60,965 nucleotides of DNA from Hydrogenophaga sp. Its GTDB lineage: Bacteria; Pseudomonadota; Gammaproteobacteria; Burkholderiales; Burkholderiaceae_C. Location: assembly GCA_018993155.1 (NCBI GenBank), contig JAGKSX010000020.1, positions 1 to 60,965 of the forward strand. The letters run 5' to 3'. A model generated the notes under the pieces. The model had not been told where the DNA came from and searched no databases. It worked only from the letters and a program-made list of their open reading frames with translations. A program made the translations under genes and the position numbers. Every line of letters starts with the position of its first letter. Position 1 is the first letter of the stretch. Positions 35,088 to 43,552 of the stretch are shown here, piece after piece.

Positions 35088-36092
35088 TCAGTCGACGGCG
35101 ATCTTCTGGTCCTTGATCAACTTGGAGAGCAGCGCGCCTTCTTCGCTCAGCAAGGTCTTGAATTCGGCGGTGGACAGCGGCACCGGCTCGGCACCGAGAT
35201 CGCCGTAGCGGGTTTTGGTGGCGGGCAGCGCCAGGGCCTTGCCCAGTTCGCGGCTCATGCGCGCGACCAGCTCGGGGGGCGTGCCGTTGGGCGCCCACAT
35301 GCCGAACCAGATGTCCATGTTGGCGCCCGGGAAGCCTTGTTCGCCGATGGTGGGCACGTCAGGAAAGAAGGGCGATCGCTTGGCGCTGACCACACCGAGC
35401 AGCTTGACCTTGCCGGCGCGGATGTGCGGGAAGGCGATGCCAGGGTCGCAGACGAAGTCGGCCTGGCCGGCCATGACGTCCTGCAAGGCCGGGGCCGCGC
35501 CGCGGTAGGGCACGTGGGTGATGAAGGTGCCGGTGGCCTGCTTGAACAGCTCGCAGGCGAGGTGGGGCGGGGTGCCCGCGCCGGCCGACGCGTAGGACAG
35601 CTTGCCCGGCTGCGCCTTGGCGAGGGCGACGAGCTCGCGCGCGTCCTTGGCCTCGACCTGCGGCTTGGCCACCAGGTACATCTGGGTCTTGCCCACGCCG
35701 CCCACCGGCATCAGGTCGCGCGAGGGGAGGATGGTCGATTTGAAGAGCGAGGGGTTGGCGGTCTCCACCGACGTGGGCGCGATCAGGAAGGCGTAGCCGT
35801 CTGGCGCGGCGCGGATCACGTCCGCCGCCGCGATGTTGCCGCTCGCACCGGGCTTGTTGTCGATGATGACGGTCTGCCCCAGCGATTCACCGATCGCTTG
35901 CGCGAGGATGCGCGCCATGACGTCGGTGCTGCCGCCAGGGGCGAAGCCCACCACGATGCGGATGGTCTTGGTCGGCCACGGGGCGGCCGACGGCGTCTGC
36001 GCGAGCAGCGTGCTGGCCGCGCCGAGCGCGCAGAGCGAGAAGGCCGCGCGGCCGAGCCGGCGGGCCAGAGAAGAAAGGGGGGCGAATCTCAT
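35088..36092 (-). CDS. Bug-family tripartite tricarboxylate transporter receptor
   Basis: Periplasmic binding protein of 334 residues with a signal peptide (about 1-31, ending STLLAQ) and Bug landmarks: IRIVVGFAPGGSTDVMARILA, VIIDNKPGASGNIAA, ITHVPYRGAAPALQDVMAGQ. Such receptors bind carboxylates, often without a neighbouring TctAB membrane pair, as here. Inside the cyclohexanecarboxylate operon it probably captures that acid or a related one. Confidence 0.88.
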   Translation of the reverse strand: MRFAPLSSLARRLGRAAFSLCALGAASTLLAQTPSAAPWPTKTIRIVVGFAPGGSTDVMARILAQAIGESLGQTVIIDNKPGASGNIAAADVIRAAPDGYAFLIAPTSVETANPSLFKSTILPSRDLMPVGGVGKTQMYLVAKPQVEAKDARELVALAKAQPGKLSYASAGAGTPPHLACELFKQATGTFITHVPYRGAAPALQDVMAGQADFVCDPGIAFPHIRAGKVKLLGVVSAKRSPFFPDVPTIGEQGFPGANMDIWFGMWAPNGTPPELVARMSRELGKALALPATKTRYGDLGAEPVPLSTAEFKTLLSEEGALLSKLIKDQKIAVD

Positions 36093-36141
36093 GGTGCTTG
36101 TCTCCGTGTTGGTTGAAAGGGACCGGGTGCTGTGTGCCGTT

Positions 36142-37785
36142 TCAGGACGCGCTGTCCTGCAGCATCTCGCGCAGCTTGAATTTCTGGATCTTTCCGGACG
36201 GTGTGGACGGCATGGCATCGCGCACGACCAGGCGCTCGGGGATGTACTGGACCGCGACCTTCTGGGCTTTGAGGAAGGTCTGGATCTCTGCCAGGTCGAT
36301 GCCCTGGCCGGGCCGGGGCACGACCACCGCGCAGGCGCGCTCACCCAGGCGCTCGTCGGGGTACGCGACGATCGCGGCCATGGCGATGGCCGGGTGGCGA
36401 TAGAGCAGCGATTCGATTTCCACCACCGGGATGTTTTCGCCGCCGCGGATGATCACGTCCTTGCTGCGGCCGGTGATGCGGATGTAGCCCTGCGCGTCGA
36501 TGCGGGCCAGGTCGCCGGTGTCGAACCAGCCGTCGGCATCGGTGCCGTTGAGGTGCGGGCGGCGCAGGTAACCGCCGAAGTTGGAGCAGGCCCGCAGCAG
36601 CAGCTTGCCCGGCTCGCCGACGGGCAGGCTGCTGCCGTCGACGTCGACCACCTTCACCTCCACGCCCGGCAGCGGGCAGCCGTCGGTGTGAACGGAGCGC
36701 TCGTCGGCATCGTCCAGCCGCGTCAGGGTGACCGCGCCGTTTTCGGTCATGCCCCAGGCGGAGACGATCTTGGCGCCGAGCGCGGCGCGCGCCTGCTCCA
36801 CCAGCGGCCCGGGGATCGGCGCCCCCGCGCACAGGAAGGTGCGCAGCGTCGGCACGCCCTGCCCGCTTTCGGTCACGGCCCGGGCCAGGTCGGTGAGGAA
36901 GGGGGTGGACGCCATGGTGAAGCTCACGCCTTCCTGCCGGATCAGCTGGATGGCCTGGCGGGGTTCCCAGATGTCCTGCAGCACCACGCGGGCACGCAGC
37001 AGGATCGGCATGATCAGGCCGTACATGAAACCGGTCTGGTGCGCCATGGGCGATGCCATCAGCACCACATCATCCGCGCCCAGTTGCAGGCGTTGCGCGT
37101 AGGGAATGATGTTGGCCATCACGGTGTTGGCCGAGTGCATCACGCCCTTGGGTTCGCCGGTCGTGCCGGAGGTGTAGATCAGCTGCGTCACGTCGTCCGG
37201 GCCGGGCCGGTGGCGCGACAGGATCTCGCGCGCATCGGGCGCGTCCTCCCAGGCCGGCCCGCTCAACAGCGCGTCGAAGCTGTTCGCGCCCTGCCCACCC
37301 ACCACCACGACGTGCTTGAGATCGGGCAGCGTGGGTTGCAGCCCCGTCACCATGGCCTCGAAGTCGAAGCCGCGGAACAGCCTGGGCACGATCACGACCT
37401 TGGCTTCGCCGTGCTTGAGCATGAACGAGAGCTCGCGCTCGCGGAAGATGTGCATCAAGGGGTTGATCACCGCGCCGATGCGCGAGCAGGCCAGGTAGGT
37501 CAGCGTGAACTGCCACCAGTTGGGCAGCTGGCAGGCGACCACGTCGTTGCGGCCCACACCGAGCCGCGTGAGGCCCACGGCGATGCGGTCGGCCATGCGC
37601 GCGAGTTCGCGGTAGCTGAAGCGTTGCACGGCCCCGCCTTCCCCCTGCACCGCGGTGAGCGCGGTCTGGTCGGGGCAGGCCGCCACGCAGGCGTCCAGCT
37701 CGTCGTTGACCGTGCGGTCGTGCCAGTGGCCCTGGGCCACCATGTCTGCCCGCCGGGCGGGCAGCAGTACGGCGTCGAATTCCAT
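36142..37785 (-). CDS. aliA: Cyclohexanecarboxylate-CoA ligase
   Basis: A 547-residue AMP-forming ligase that makes cyclohexanecarboxyl-CoA. The N-terminus (MEFDAVLLPARRADMVAQG) and segments such as VVACQLPNWWQFTLTYLACS resemble AliA of R. palustris. The ANL motifs are present: YTSGTTGEPKGV, SAWGMTENGAVT, FDTGDLARID and the C-terminal lysine in TPSGKIQKFKLRE. AGGAGA precedes the ATG at 37785. It lies between aliB and the Bug gene. A (CT)8 tract in coding orientation lies 31 bp upstream. Confidence 0.88.
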   Translation of the reverse strand: MEFDAVLLPARRADMVAQGHWHDRTVNDELDACVAACPDQTALTAVQGEGGAVQRFSYRELARMADRIAVGLTRLGVGRNDVVACQLPNWWQFTLTYLACSRIGAVINPLMHIFRERELSFMLKHGEAKVVIVPRLFRGFDFEAMVTGLQPTLPDLKHVVVVGGQGANSFDALLSGPAWEDAPDAREILSRHRPGPDDVTQLIYTSGTTGEPKGVMHSANTVMANIIPYAQRLQLGADDVVLMASPMAHQTGFMYGLIMPILLRARVVLQDIWEPRQAIQLIRQEGVSFTMASTPFLTDLARAVTESGQGVPTLRTFLCAGAPIPGPLVEQARAALGAKIVSAWGMTENGAVTLTRLDDADERSVHTDGCPLPGVEVKVVDVDGSSLPVGEPGKLLLRACSNFGGYLRRPHLNGTDADGWFDTGDLARIDAQGYIRITGRSKDVIIRGGENIPVVEIESLLYRHPAIAMAAIVAYPDERLGERACAVVVPRPGQGIDLAEIQTFLKAQKVAVQYIPERLVVRDAMPSTPSGKIQKFKLREMLQDSAS

Positions 37786-37816
37786 CGGTTGGTCTCCTGC
37801 TTGTTGTTGGGGAAAA

Positions 37817-37832
37817 AGAGAGAGAGAGAGAG
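37817..37832. repeat. (AG)8 microsatellite between aliB and aliA
   Basis: Eight AG dinucleotides (CT in gene orientation) preceded by a run of five A lie between the aliB stop and the aliA ribosome-binding site. The tract is outside both coding frames, so slippage would change the intercistronic spacing rather than a protein. It is the only dinucleotide tract of that length I noticed in the window. Confidence 0.85.
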
Positions 37833-37836
37833 GGAA

Positions 37837-38988
37837 TCAGGCGGGCACGGCCTGGCGGCCGGCGCGCGTGCGGGCCACGATGGTTTTCATGATTTGTGCC
37901 GTGCCGTCGCCGATCTGGAAGCCGAGCACGTCGCGCAGGCGCTGCTCCATCACACCGCGGTCATAGCCGCCGTGGCCGAACATCAGCAGACATTGGTGGA
38001 TCACGTCGTACGCCAGCTTGGGCCCCCACCACTTGCACATGGCGGCCTCGGCGGTGTGGGGCAGTTGTTTGTCTTTCAGCCACAGGGTCTGCAGGCACAA
38101 CAGCCGCGCGGCCACGACCTGGGTGTCGAAGTCGGCCAAGGGGTGCGACACCCCCTGGAACGCCGACAGAGGCTTGCCGAAGGCTTCGCGCTGCGCGACG
38201 TATTCCCAGGTTTCCTCCAGGGCCACACGCGCCACCGCCAACACCTGCAGGCCGATCAGGGCGCGCGAGAAGTCGAAACCTTGCATCACCTGCACAAAGC
38301 CCTTGTTCTCGTCGCCCAGCCGGTGGTCCACCGGCACGCGCACGTTCTCGAAGAACAGGGAGCCCCGGCCGATGGCGCGCTGGCCGTGGCAGTCGAAACG
38401 GTTGCGCGTGACGCCGGGGGTGTCCATAGGCACCAGCAGCGCCGTCACACCGTGGGCCGCCGAGTCCACGCTGCCGGTGCGGCCGAACACCACGGCCGCG
38501 TCGGCCTGGTCCGCGGCCGAGATGGAGGTTTTCTCGCCGTTGATGACGTATTCGTCGCCCACGCGCTCGATGCGCAGTCGCAGGTTGGCCGCATCGGAGC
38601 CCCCGCGTGGCTCGGTCAACGCGATGGCGAACAGCGCTTCGCCCTGCGTCAGTTTTGTCAGCCACGGCTGGACCACCTCGGGTCGACCATGCTCCGCCAG
38701 GATCTGGCCGTTGAGCGAGGCCAGCAGGTTGATGTAGCTCAGGCTGAGGTCGGCGCGGGCGATCTCTTCGTGGATCACACCCGCGGCCAGGCAACCCATG
38801 CCCTGACCGCCCACCGCCTCCGGCAACTCGGGCGCGATGAAGCCCATCTCGCCCATCTCACGCATCAGCGTGCGGTCCAGCACGCGGGTCTGGTCGCGCT
38901 CCAGAAAGCCGGGCGCCACGCGGCCCCGGGCAAAGCGGCGCGCATGCTCGGCCAGCGCGGCCAGATCTTCGTCGATGTAAGGGTTCAT
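37837..38988 (-). CDS. aliB: Cyclohexanecarboxyl-CoA dehydrogenase
   Basis: Acyl-CoA dehydrogenase of 383 residues. The opening MNPYIDEDLAALAEHARRF and the stretch GFIAPELPEAVGGQGMGCLAAG closely follow AliB. The flavoprotein signatures IALTEPRGGSDAANLRLR and INGEKTSISAADQADAAV are intact. It introduces the C1-C2 double bond into cyclohexanecarboxyl-CoA. It lies 21 bp after badI in the operon. Confidence 0.9.
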   Translation of the reverse strand: MNPYIDEDLAALAEHARRFARGRVAPGFLERDQTRVLDRTLMREMGEMGFIAPELPEAVGGQGMGCLAAGVIHEEIARADLSLSYINLLASLNGQILAEHGRPEVVQPWLTKLTQGEALFAIALTEPRGGSDAANLRLRIERVGDEYVINGEKTSISAADQADAAVVFGRTGSVDSAAHGVTALLVPMDTPGVTRNRFDCHGQRAIGRGSLFFENVRVPVDHRLGDENKGFVQVMQGFDFSRALIGLQVLAVARVALEETWEYVAQREAFGKPLSAFQGVSHPLADFDTQVVAARLLCLQTLWLKDKQLPHTAEAAMCKWWGPKLAYDVIHQCLLMFGHGGYDRGVMEQRLRDVLGFQIGDGTAQIMKTIVARTRAGRQAVPA

Positions 38989-39009
38989 CGCGTCTCCTCG
39001 TTTCGCGCT

Positions 39010-39792
39010 TTATTTGGCGTACTGGCGGAAGTTCGGCTTGCGCTTTTCGGTCAGGGCGGCCACACCCTCGCGCGACTCTTCGGTGTCGTAGTACAGCTTG
39101 AGCGCGTACATGCCCAGGCCCGCGATGCCGCTCTGGTGCGAGGTGTCGGCGTTGAAACTGCGCTTGGCGATGGCAATGGCGGTCGGGCTGCGCTCGCAGA
39201 TGGTTTCGGCCCATTCCTGCACAGTCGCATCCAGCTCGTCGGGCGGCACGCAGATGTTGGCCAGGCCCATCGCCACGGCTTCCTGGCCCGAGTAGCGCTT
39301 GTTCAGGTACCAGATCTCGCGCGCCTTTTTCTCACCCACCACACGGGCGAGGAAGGCGGTGCCGTAGCCCGGGTCGACCGAGCCCATCTTGGGGCCGACC
39401 TGACCGAAGATGGCCTTCTCCGACGCGATGGTCAGATCGCAGATGGTGCACAGCACGTTGCCGCCGCCGATGGCAAAACCCTGCACGCGGGCGATCACCG
39501 GTTTGGGCACGTCGCGGATGGCGTTGTGCAGTTCTTCCATCGGCAGGCCGATGGTGCCGCGCCCGTCGTAGTTGCCGTTGTGGGCCGACTGGTCGCCCCC
39601 GGTGCAGAACGCCTTCTCGCCCGCGCCGGCCAGCACGATGGCGCCCACGGAGCGGTCGTACCCGGCCTTGTTCAACGCGCGGATGATCTCGTCGCAGGTC
39701 TGCCCGCGAAACGCGTTCATCTTCTCGGGGCGGTTGATGGTGATCCAGGCCACGCCGTTGCGGACCTCGTACAGGATGTCTTCGAAGTTCAT
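39010..39792 (-). CDS. badI: 2-ketocyclohexanecarboxyl-CoA hydrolase
   Basis: Crotonase-superfamily ring-cleaving hydrolase of 260 residues that converts 2-ketocyclohexanecarboxyl-CoA to pimelyl-CoA. Landmarks resemble R. palustris BadI and the related DHNA-CoA synthase MenB: MNAFRGQTCDEIIRAL, AFCTGGDQSAHNGNYDGRG, RVQGFAIGGGNVLCTICDLTIAS, FGQVGPKMGSVDPGYGTAFLAR and the C-terminal KRKPNFRQY. The intact GGDQS and the operon context (badH, aliAB) distinguish it from menB. Confidence 0.92.
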   Translation of the reverse strand: MNFEDILYEVRNGVAWITINRPEKMNAFRGQTCDEIIRALNKAGYDRSVGAIVLAGAGEKAFCTGGDQSAHNGNYDGRGTIGLPMEELHNAIRDVPKPVIARVQGFAIGGGNVLCTICDLTIASEKAIFGQVGPKMGSVDPGYGTAFLARVVGEKKAREIWYLNKRYSGQEAVAMGLANICVPPDELDATVQEWAETICERSPTAIAIAKRSFNADTSHQSGIAGLGMYALKLYYDTEESREGVAALTEKRKPNFRQYAK

Positions 39793-39823
39793 GGTGTTGC
39801 TTTCGTTGTGGGGGCAGGCGCGG

Positions 39824-40591
39824 TCAGCCGTTCATGGTCAGACCGCCGGAGACGCTGAGGACCTGGCCGGTCACGTAGGCGGCGTCCTCGCTGGCGAAGA
39901 AGGCGATGGCGCCGGGCAGGTCCGCCGGCTGGCCGATGCGGCCCAGGGGAATGGAGCGCGTGAAGGCCTCCATCAGCTTCTCGGGGTTGCCGGCGCCTTC
40001 CTTGTAGTCGGCGAACAGGGCCGTGTCCGTGGGGCCCGGGCAGACGACGTTGACGGTGATGCCATGGCGGGCGTGCTCGCGCGCGATGGTCTTGGAGAAG
40101 GCCACCAGCCCGCCCTTGCAGGCGGCGTACACCGCCTCGCCGGAAGAGCCCACGCGCGCGGCGTCCGAGGCGATGTTGACCACACGCCCGGCCTTGCGCG
40201 CCGCCATGCCGGGCAACACGGCGTGGTGCAGGTTCAGCGCGCCCACCAGGTTGATGGCGATCAGCTTGTCCCACTGGGCCGGCTCGGTCTTGGTGAACGG
40301 CTTGAACACGTCCCAGCCCGCGTTGTTGACAAGCACGTCGATCGGGCCCAGCTGCGCTTCGGTGGCGGCGACAGCGGCGTCGACGCTGTCGCGATCGGTG
40401 ATGTCGCAGCGCACCGCCTGCGCCGCGCCGCCCTCGGCACGGATCTGGGCCGCCACCTTCTCGGCGGCCTCCAGGTTGAGGTCGAAGACCGCCACGCGGC
40501 CGCCCTCCTGTCCAAAGCGCCGGCAGGTCGCCCCGCCGATGCCGCCGCCACCGCCCGTCACGACGATGGTCTTGTGTTCGAATCGCTTCAT
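39824..40591 (-). CDS. badH: 2-hydroxycyclohexanecarboxyl-CoA dehydrogenase
   Basis: Short-chain dehydrogenase of 255 residues: cofactor motif TGGGGGIGGATCRRF, NNAGWDVFKPF, catalytic serine and YxxxK in NIASDAARVGSSGEAVYAACKGG, and VCPGPTDTALF. These stretches match BadH of R. palustris. It oxidises the 2-hydroxy to the 2-keto acyl-CoA. The ATG at 40591 is chosen because homology starts there; the longer frame adds 29 residues from the promoter region. First gene of the operon, divergent from badR. Confidence 0.92.
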   Translation of the reverse strand: MKRFEHKTIVVTGGGGGIGGATCRRFGQEGGRVAVFDLNLEAAEKVAAQIRAEGGAAQAVRCDITDRDSVDAAVAATEAQLGPIDVLVNNAGWDVFKPFTKTEPAQWDKLIAINLVGALNLHHAVLPGMAARKAGRVVNIASDAARVGSSGEAVYAACKGGLVAFSKTIAREHARHGITVNVVCPGPTDTALFADYKEGAGNPEKLMEAFTRSIPLGRIGQPADLPGAIAFFASEDAAYVTGQVLSVSGGLTMNG

Positions 40592-40643
40592 GGCACGTCC
40601 TTTGAAAGTTGTCAGCGTGGCCCGATAGGCCGATGATCTGCGC

Positions 40644-40674
40644 AATCGCCATGCGATTACGTCAACATGTTTAC
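40644..40674. promoter_or_regulatory. Candidate BadR operators between badH and badR
   Basis: Two dyads sit side by side in the 139-bp divergent promoter region: AATCGC-CAT-GCGATT (40644-40658, perfect six-base arms) and GTCAACATGTTTAC (40661-40674, a palindrome with one mismatched pair around a perfect AACATGTT core). The same AACATGTT octamer recurs inside badR at 40812-40819. MarR dimers bind dyads of this size, and on the minus strand TTGACG overlaps the second dyad and could be the badH -35 element. Operator role is inferred. Confidence 0.5.
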
Positions 40675-40730
40675 TCATATTCTAGTGACCACCCTTTGGA
40701 CTGGCAAGCACGCATTTCGACGGAGAAACC

Positions 40731-41273
40731 ATGGAAAACCCTATTGATAAGGCCCACGCAACCAAGATGGAACTGGCCAACAGGTTGTTCTTTCGCCTGT
40801 ATCAATGTGCAAACATGTTGCATAAAACAGGTTCTCGGGCGGTGGAGGCCGAAGGGCTGACCACGCAGCAATGGGCGGTGCTGGGCGCCTTGTCCCGGGA
40901 CAAGGCGGAGGGCGGCATGGGCATGGGCGAGCTGGCCAAGTACCTGATGGTCAGCCGGCAGAACCTGTCCGGCCTGATCAGCCGCATGGAGCGCGACGGG
41001 CACGTCGCGATCGCCCCGGACGGCCGGGACCGCCGCTCGCGCCTGGTGACGATGACCGAGTCCGGGCGGCACGTCTGGCATGTGCTGGCGCGCCCGAAGA
41101 TCCTGACCTACTACGAGGAAATCCTGGGCGACTTCTCCATCAACGACGTCACGCACACGCTGCACTACCTCCTGAAGATTTTGGAGAACATGCAGCGCCT
41201 GGACGTCGATTGGGTCAGCGGTGGCAATGACGCCCCGATGGCGGACACACAGGACGGCGACGGGCCCGCCTGA
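40731..41273 (+). CDS. badR: MarR-family repressor of cyclohexanecarboxylate genes
   Basis: A 180-residue MarR regulator with the winged HTH (LTTQQWAVLGALSR ... MGELAKYLMVSRQNLSGLISRMERDGHV) and wing (PDGRDRRSRLVTMTESG). It is divergent from badH and thus matches BadR, the MarR repressor of the R. palustris bad/ali genes, which responds to an acyl-CoA intermediate. The tail after residue ~155 is acidic and probably disordered. Repression of the badH-aliA operon through the dyads in the shared promoter region is the natural reading. Confidence 0.85.
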   Translation: MENPIDKAHATKMELANRLFFRLYQCANMLHKTGSRAVEAEGLTTQQWAVLGALSRDKAEGGMGMGELAKYLMVSRQNLSGLISRMERDGHVAIAPDGRDRRSRLVTMTESGRHVWHVLARPKILTYYEEILGDFSINDVTHTLHYLLKILENMQRLDVDWVSGGNDAPMADTQDGDGPA

Positions 41274-41331
41274 GGCGGGTGTTCAACGCGCTCAATCGAT
41301 TCGCTTCTGTGCATATTCACGCGGGATTGTT

Positions 41332-41347
41332 CGTTTTGATCAAAACG
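41332..41347. promoter_or_regulatory. 16-bp perfect palindrome upstream of the AraC gene
   Basis: CGTTTTGATCAAAACG is a perfect palindrome centred about 50 bp upstream of the AraC-family start at 41389, in the 115-bp gap after badR. AraC proteins usually use direct repeats, so this could instead be the site of another dimeric regulator or an autoregulatory site. No promoter elements are clear. Confidence 0.55.
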
Positions 41348-41388
41348 CCGGATACTGGCAGCCGTCCCAACCAGGAGGCAGTTCCACC

Positions 41389-42351
41389 ATGCTCACGGAG
41401 TGGTCCACCGACAGCGTGCCGGCCGCCACGCGCTTCGACGAATGGCGCGAGGCCTGCTGCGAGCACGTGTACGCGCTGACACCCCAGCGCGAGCAGGCGG
41501 CGCAGCACCGCCCTTTCCATGGCGCGATCGCGCGGCGCCAGCTCGGCGCGCTGGACGCGACCGACATCGTCTGCGACGGCCACCTGGTGCAGCGCCGTGA
41601 GCAGGACATCGATGAGTGCCCGAGCGACACCTACTACGTCTACCTGCAGCGGCAGGGCCGCGCGTGGTTCGAGCAACAGGGCCAGCGCTGTGTGGCCGAG
41701 GCGGGCGACATCGTGATCGCCGACCCGAACCTGCCCTTTTGCACGGGCACCGACGAAGCGGCCTTCGACTTCCGCCTCTGGCGCATCGCGCGCGAGCGCC
41801 TGCAGCCGCTGCTGGCGCTGTGCTCCGGCCAGCAACTGCCCATGCGCCACATCGACCGCGCGCTGGCCGAGCGCGAGTTGATCGCGAGCTGGCTCGACGG
41901 CCTGTTGCGGCACCACGCGGGTCTGTCGCCCGCCAGCCGCGACATGGCGCTGGGCACCTTGTGCGCGCTGGTGGCGGGCGCGGTCGGGGCTGGCGCCGAC
42001 CAGCACGAGCCCACGCGGCTGGCGCGGCGCCGCGCGCTGCTGTTGCGCGTGCAGCAGCAAGTGGAGCTGCGAGCGACCGAGATGGACCTGACACCCGAGC
42101 GCGTGGCGCGGGCGTTCGGCGTGTCGCTGCGCACGCTGCACCAGCTGTTCGCGCTGTCGGACAGCAGTTTTCACGAGCACCTCACGCGCGCCCGGCTGGC
42201 GCGCGCGCACGCGCTGCTGCGCGACCCGGCGTCGCGCCACCTGGGCACGGCCGAGATCGGGTTCGCGGCGGGCTTTGGCGAGGTGTCGACCTTCTACCGG
42301 CGCTTCAAGCAGCGCTACGGCGCGGCGCCGGGGGAGTTCCGCGCGGGTTGA
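41389..42351 (+). CDS. AraC-family transcriptional regulator
   Basis: A 320-residue protein: an N-terminal cupin-like effector domain (FDEWREACCEHVYAL, CPSDTYYVYLQRQGRAWFEQQGQ, AGDIVIADPNLPF) and a C-terminal double HTH (LTPERVARAFGVSLRTLHQLFA ... LGTAEIGFAAGFGEVSTFYRRFKQRYGAAPGEFR). CCAGGAGG precedes the ATG at 41389; the longer frame from 41221 runs through badR and is rejected. Its target is unknown: the following gene yjfB is tiny and unrelated, and the bad operon already has BadR. Confidence 0.85.
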   Translation: MLTEWSTDSVPAATRFDEWREACCEHVYALTPQREQAAQHRPFHGAIARRQLGALDATDIVCDGHLVQRREQDIDECPSDTYYVYLQRQGRAWFEQQGQRCVAEAGDIVIADPNLPFCTGTDEAAFDFRLWRIARERLQPLLALCSGQQLPMRHIDRALAERELIASWLDGLLRHHAGLSPASRDMALGTLCALVAGAVGAGADQHEPTRLARRRALLLRVQQQVELRATEMDLTPERVARAFGVSLRTLHQLFALSDSSFHEHLTRARLARAHALLRDPASRHLGTAEIGFAAGFGEVSTFYRRFKQRYGAAPGEFRAG

Positions 42352-42426
42352 GCCGCAAGAGGCCGGTCAAGTTCGCCCCGAAGCGGTCGATACAAGGGGC
42401 ATCTTTTCTCCCCGCTTGGAAGCCCC

Positions 42427-42630
42427 ATGGACGTTTCTCCCGCCGCCCTTGTTCACGCCGTCGCCGACATGAAGCGCGATCAGGTCACCAGCGAAGTGCA
42501 GATCCAGGTGCTGAAGAAGGCGCAGGACATCCAGTCGTCCAGCGCCATGGCGATGCTCAACGCCTTGCCGGCCGCCCTGCCGCTGGCCAGCGGCGGCTCG
42601 CTGGGCACGCAGGTCAACGCGCTGGTCTGA
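42427..42630 (+). CDS. YjfB-family putative motility protein
   Basis: A 67-residue protein matching the YjfB family: MDVSPAALVHAVADMKRDQVTSE, then VQIQVLKKAQDIQSSSAMAMLNALP and a glycine-rich tail ending in a hydrophobic residue. Members are small, helical, and often encoded near flagellar or chemotaxis genes, but their role is not established. No flagellar gene is nearby here. The start ATG follows a weak purine stretch. Confidence 0.75.
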   Translation: MDVSPAALVHAVADMKRDQVTSEVQIQVLKKAQDIQSSSAMAMLNALPAALPLASGGSLGTQVNALV

Positions 42631-42639
42631 GCGCCCGGC

Positions 42640-43539
42640 TCAGGCTGGGCCGCTCGTCGCGGCCTGCCGCATCAACTCGATGAAGCGCTTGGCACCGAGG
42701 CCCATGGGCCGGTCGGTGTGCCACACCACGTCCACCCACACGCGCAGCTGGTTGCTGATGTTGTTGAAGCGGATCTCCGTCAGCGTGCCGGCCGCCACCA
42801 TGGGCCCGATGAGGCTGCGCGGCAGATAGGCCCAGCCCAGGCCGGCCTGCACCAGGCTGAGCGTGGCGAGGTGGCTGTCGGTGCGCCAGATGTGGCGCGA
42901 GAGCAGCAGGCGAGGGTCGCGCCCGCGCGGGTCGCGGCTGACCACGGCGATCTGGCGGATGTCGATCAGGTCGTTCAGCTGCAGCTGGCCCTGGCGCGCC
43001 CGCACCTCGGGGTGAGAAGGTGAGATCACCGCCACCAGGATTTCCTGGCCCAGTTCCTGAAAGCCTTCGCGCTCGTCGGTGCCCGGGCGCTCGAACACGA
43101 GCGCAAGCTGCGCGTCGCCCGCGTGCAGCATGCGCAGCGCATCGGCCTGCGGGGCGGACAGCACTTCGACGATGAGCGCGGGGAACTCGGTGGCCAGCAC
43201 GGCCAGCGGCTGGCTCCAGGGCGCGGACAGCAGTTCGGGCGCGATGGCGATGGTGAGCTGTCGCTCCAGCCCCTGGTGCAGGCCTTCGGCGTGCGCCTGC
43301 AGCTGGCGCAGCTGGCTGGCGAGTTGCCGGGCCTGCGGCTCCAGCGCGCGCGCCACGTCGGTGGGCCTGGGTTCGCGCGCGCTGCGGTCGAACAGCACGA
43401 GATCGAGCTCGGCTTCCAGGTGGGCAATCGTCATGCTCACGGCCGAGGGCACGCGCCCGAGCTGGCGCGCGGCGGCCGAAAACGAGCCGGCGTCGAGCAC
43501 CGCGAGGAAGACACGCACGTTGTCGCTGGAAAAGGCCAT
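42640..43539 (-). CDS. LysR-family regulator, probable regulator of the PACE pump
   Basis: LTTR of 299 residues with HTH GSFSAAARQLGRVPSAVSMTIAHLEAEL and a full effector domain (LERQLTIAIAPELLSAPW ... ISNQLRVWVDVVWHTDRPMGLGAKRFIELM). It is divergent from the PACE efflux gene with 121 bp between them that hold dyads. In Acinetobacter the PACE pump aceI is likewise controlled by a LysR regulator, AceR. The ATG at 43539 is the only good start. Confidence 0.87.
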   Translation of the reverse strand: MAFSSDNVRVFLAVLDAGSFSAAARQLGRVPSAVSMTIAHLEAELDLVLFDRSAREPRPTDVARALEPQARQLASQLRQLQAHAEGLHQGLERQLTIAIAPELLSAPWSQPLAVLATEFPALIVEVLSAPQADALRMLHAGDAQLALVFERPGTDEREGFQELGQEILVAVISPSHPEVRARQGQLQLNDLIDIRQIAVVSRDPRGRDPRLLLSRHIWRTDSHLATLSLVQAGLGWAYLPRSLIGPMVAAGTLTEIRFNNISNQLRVWVDVVWHTDRPMGLGAKRFIELMRQAATSGPA

Positions 43540-43552
43540 GGCGGTTAACTTA

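Noticed and set aside
35833-39858. 1341-codon plus-strand open frame across the aliA-aliB-badI region
   Set aside because: Shadow of minus-strand genes with clear family matches; its composition (Gly, His, Arg, Val) is typical of antisense frames in GC-rich DNA.
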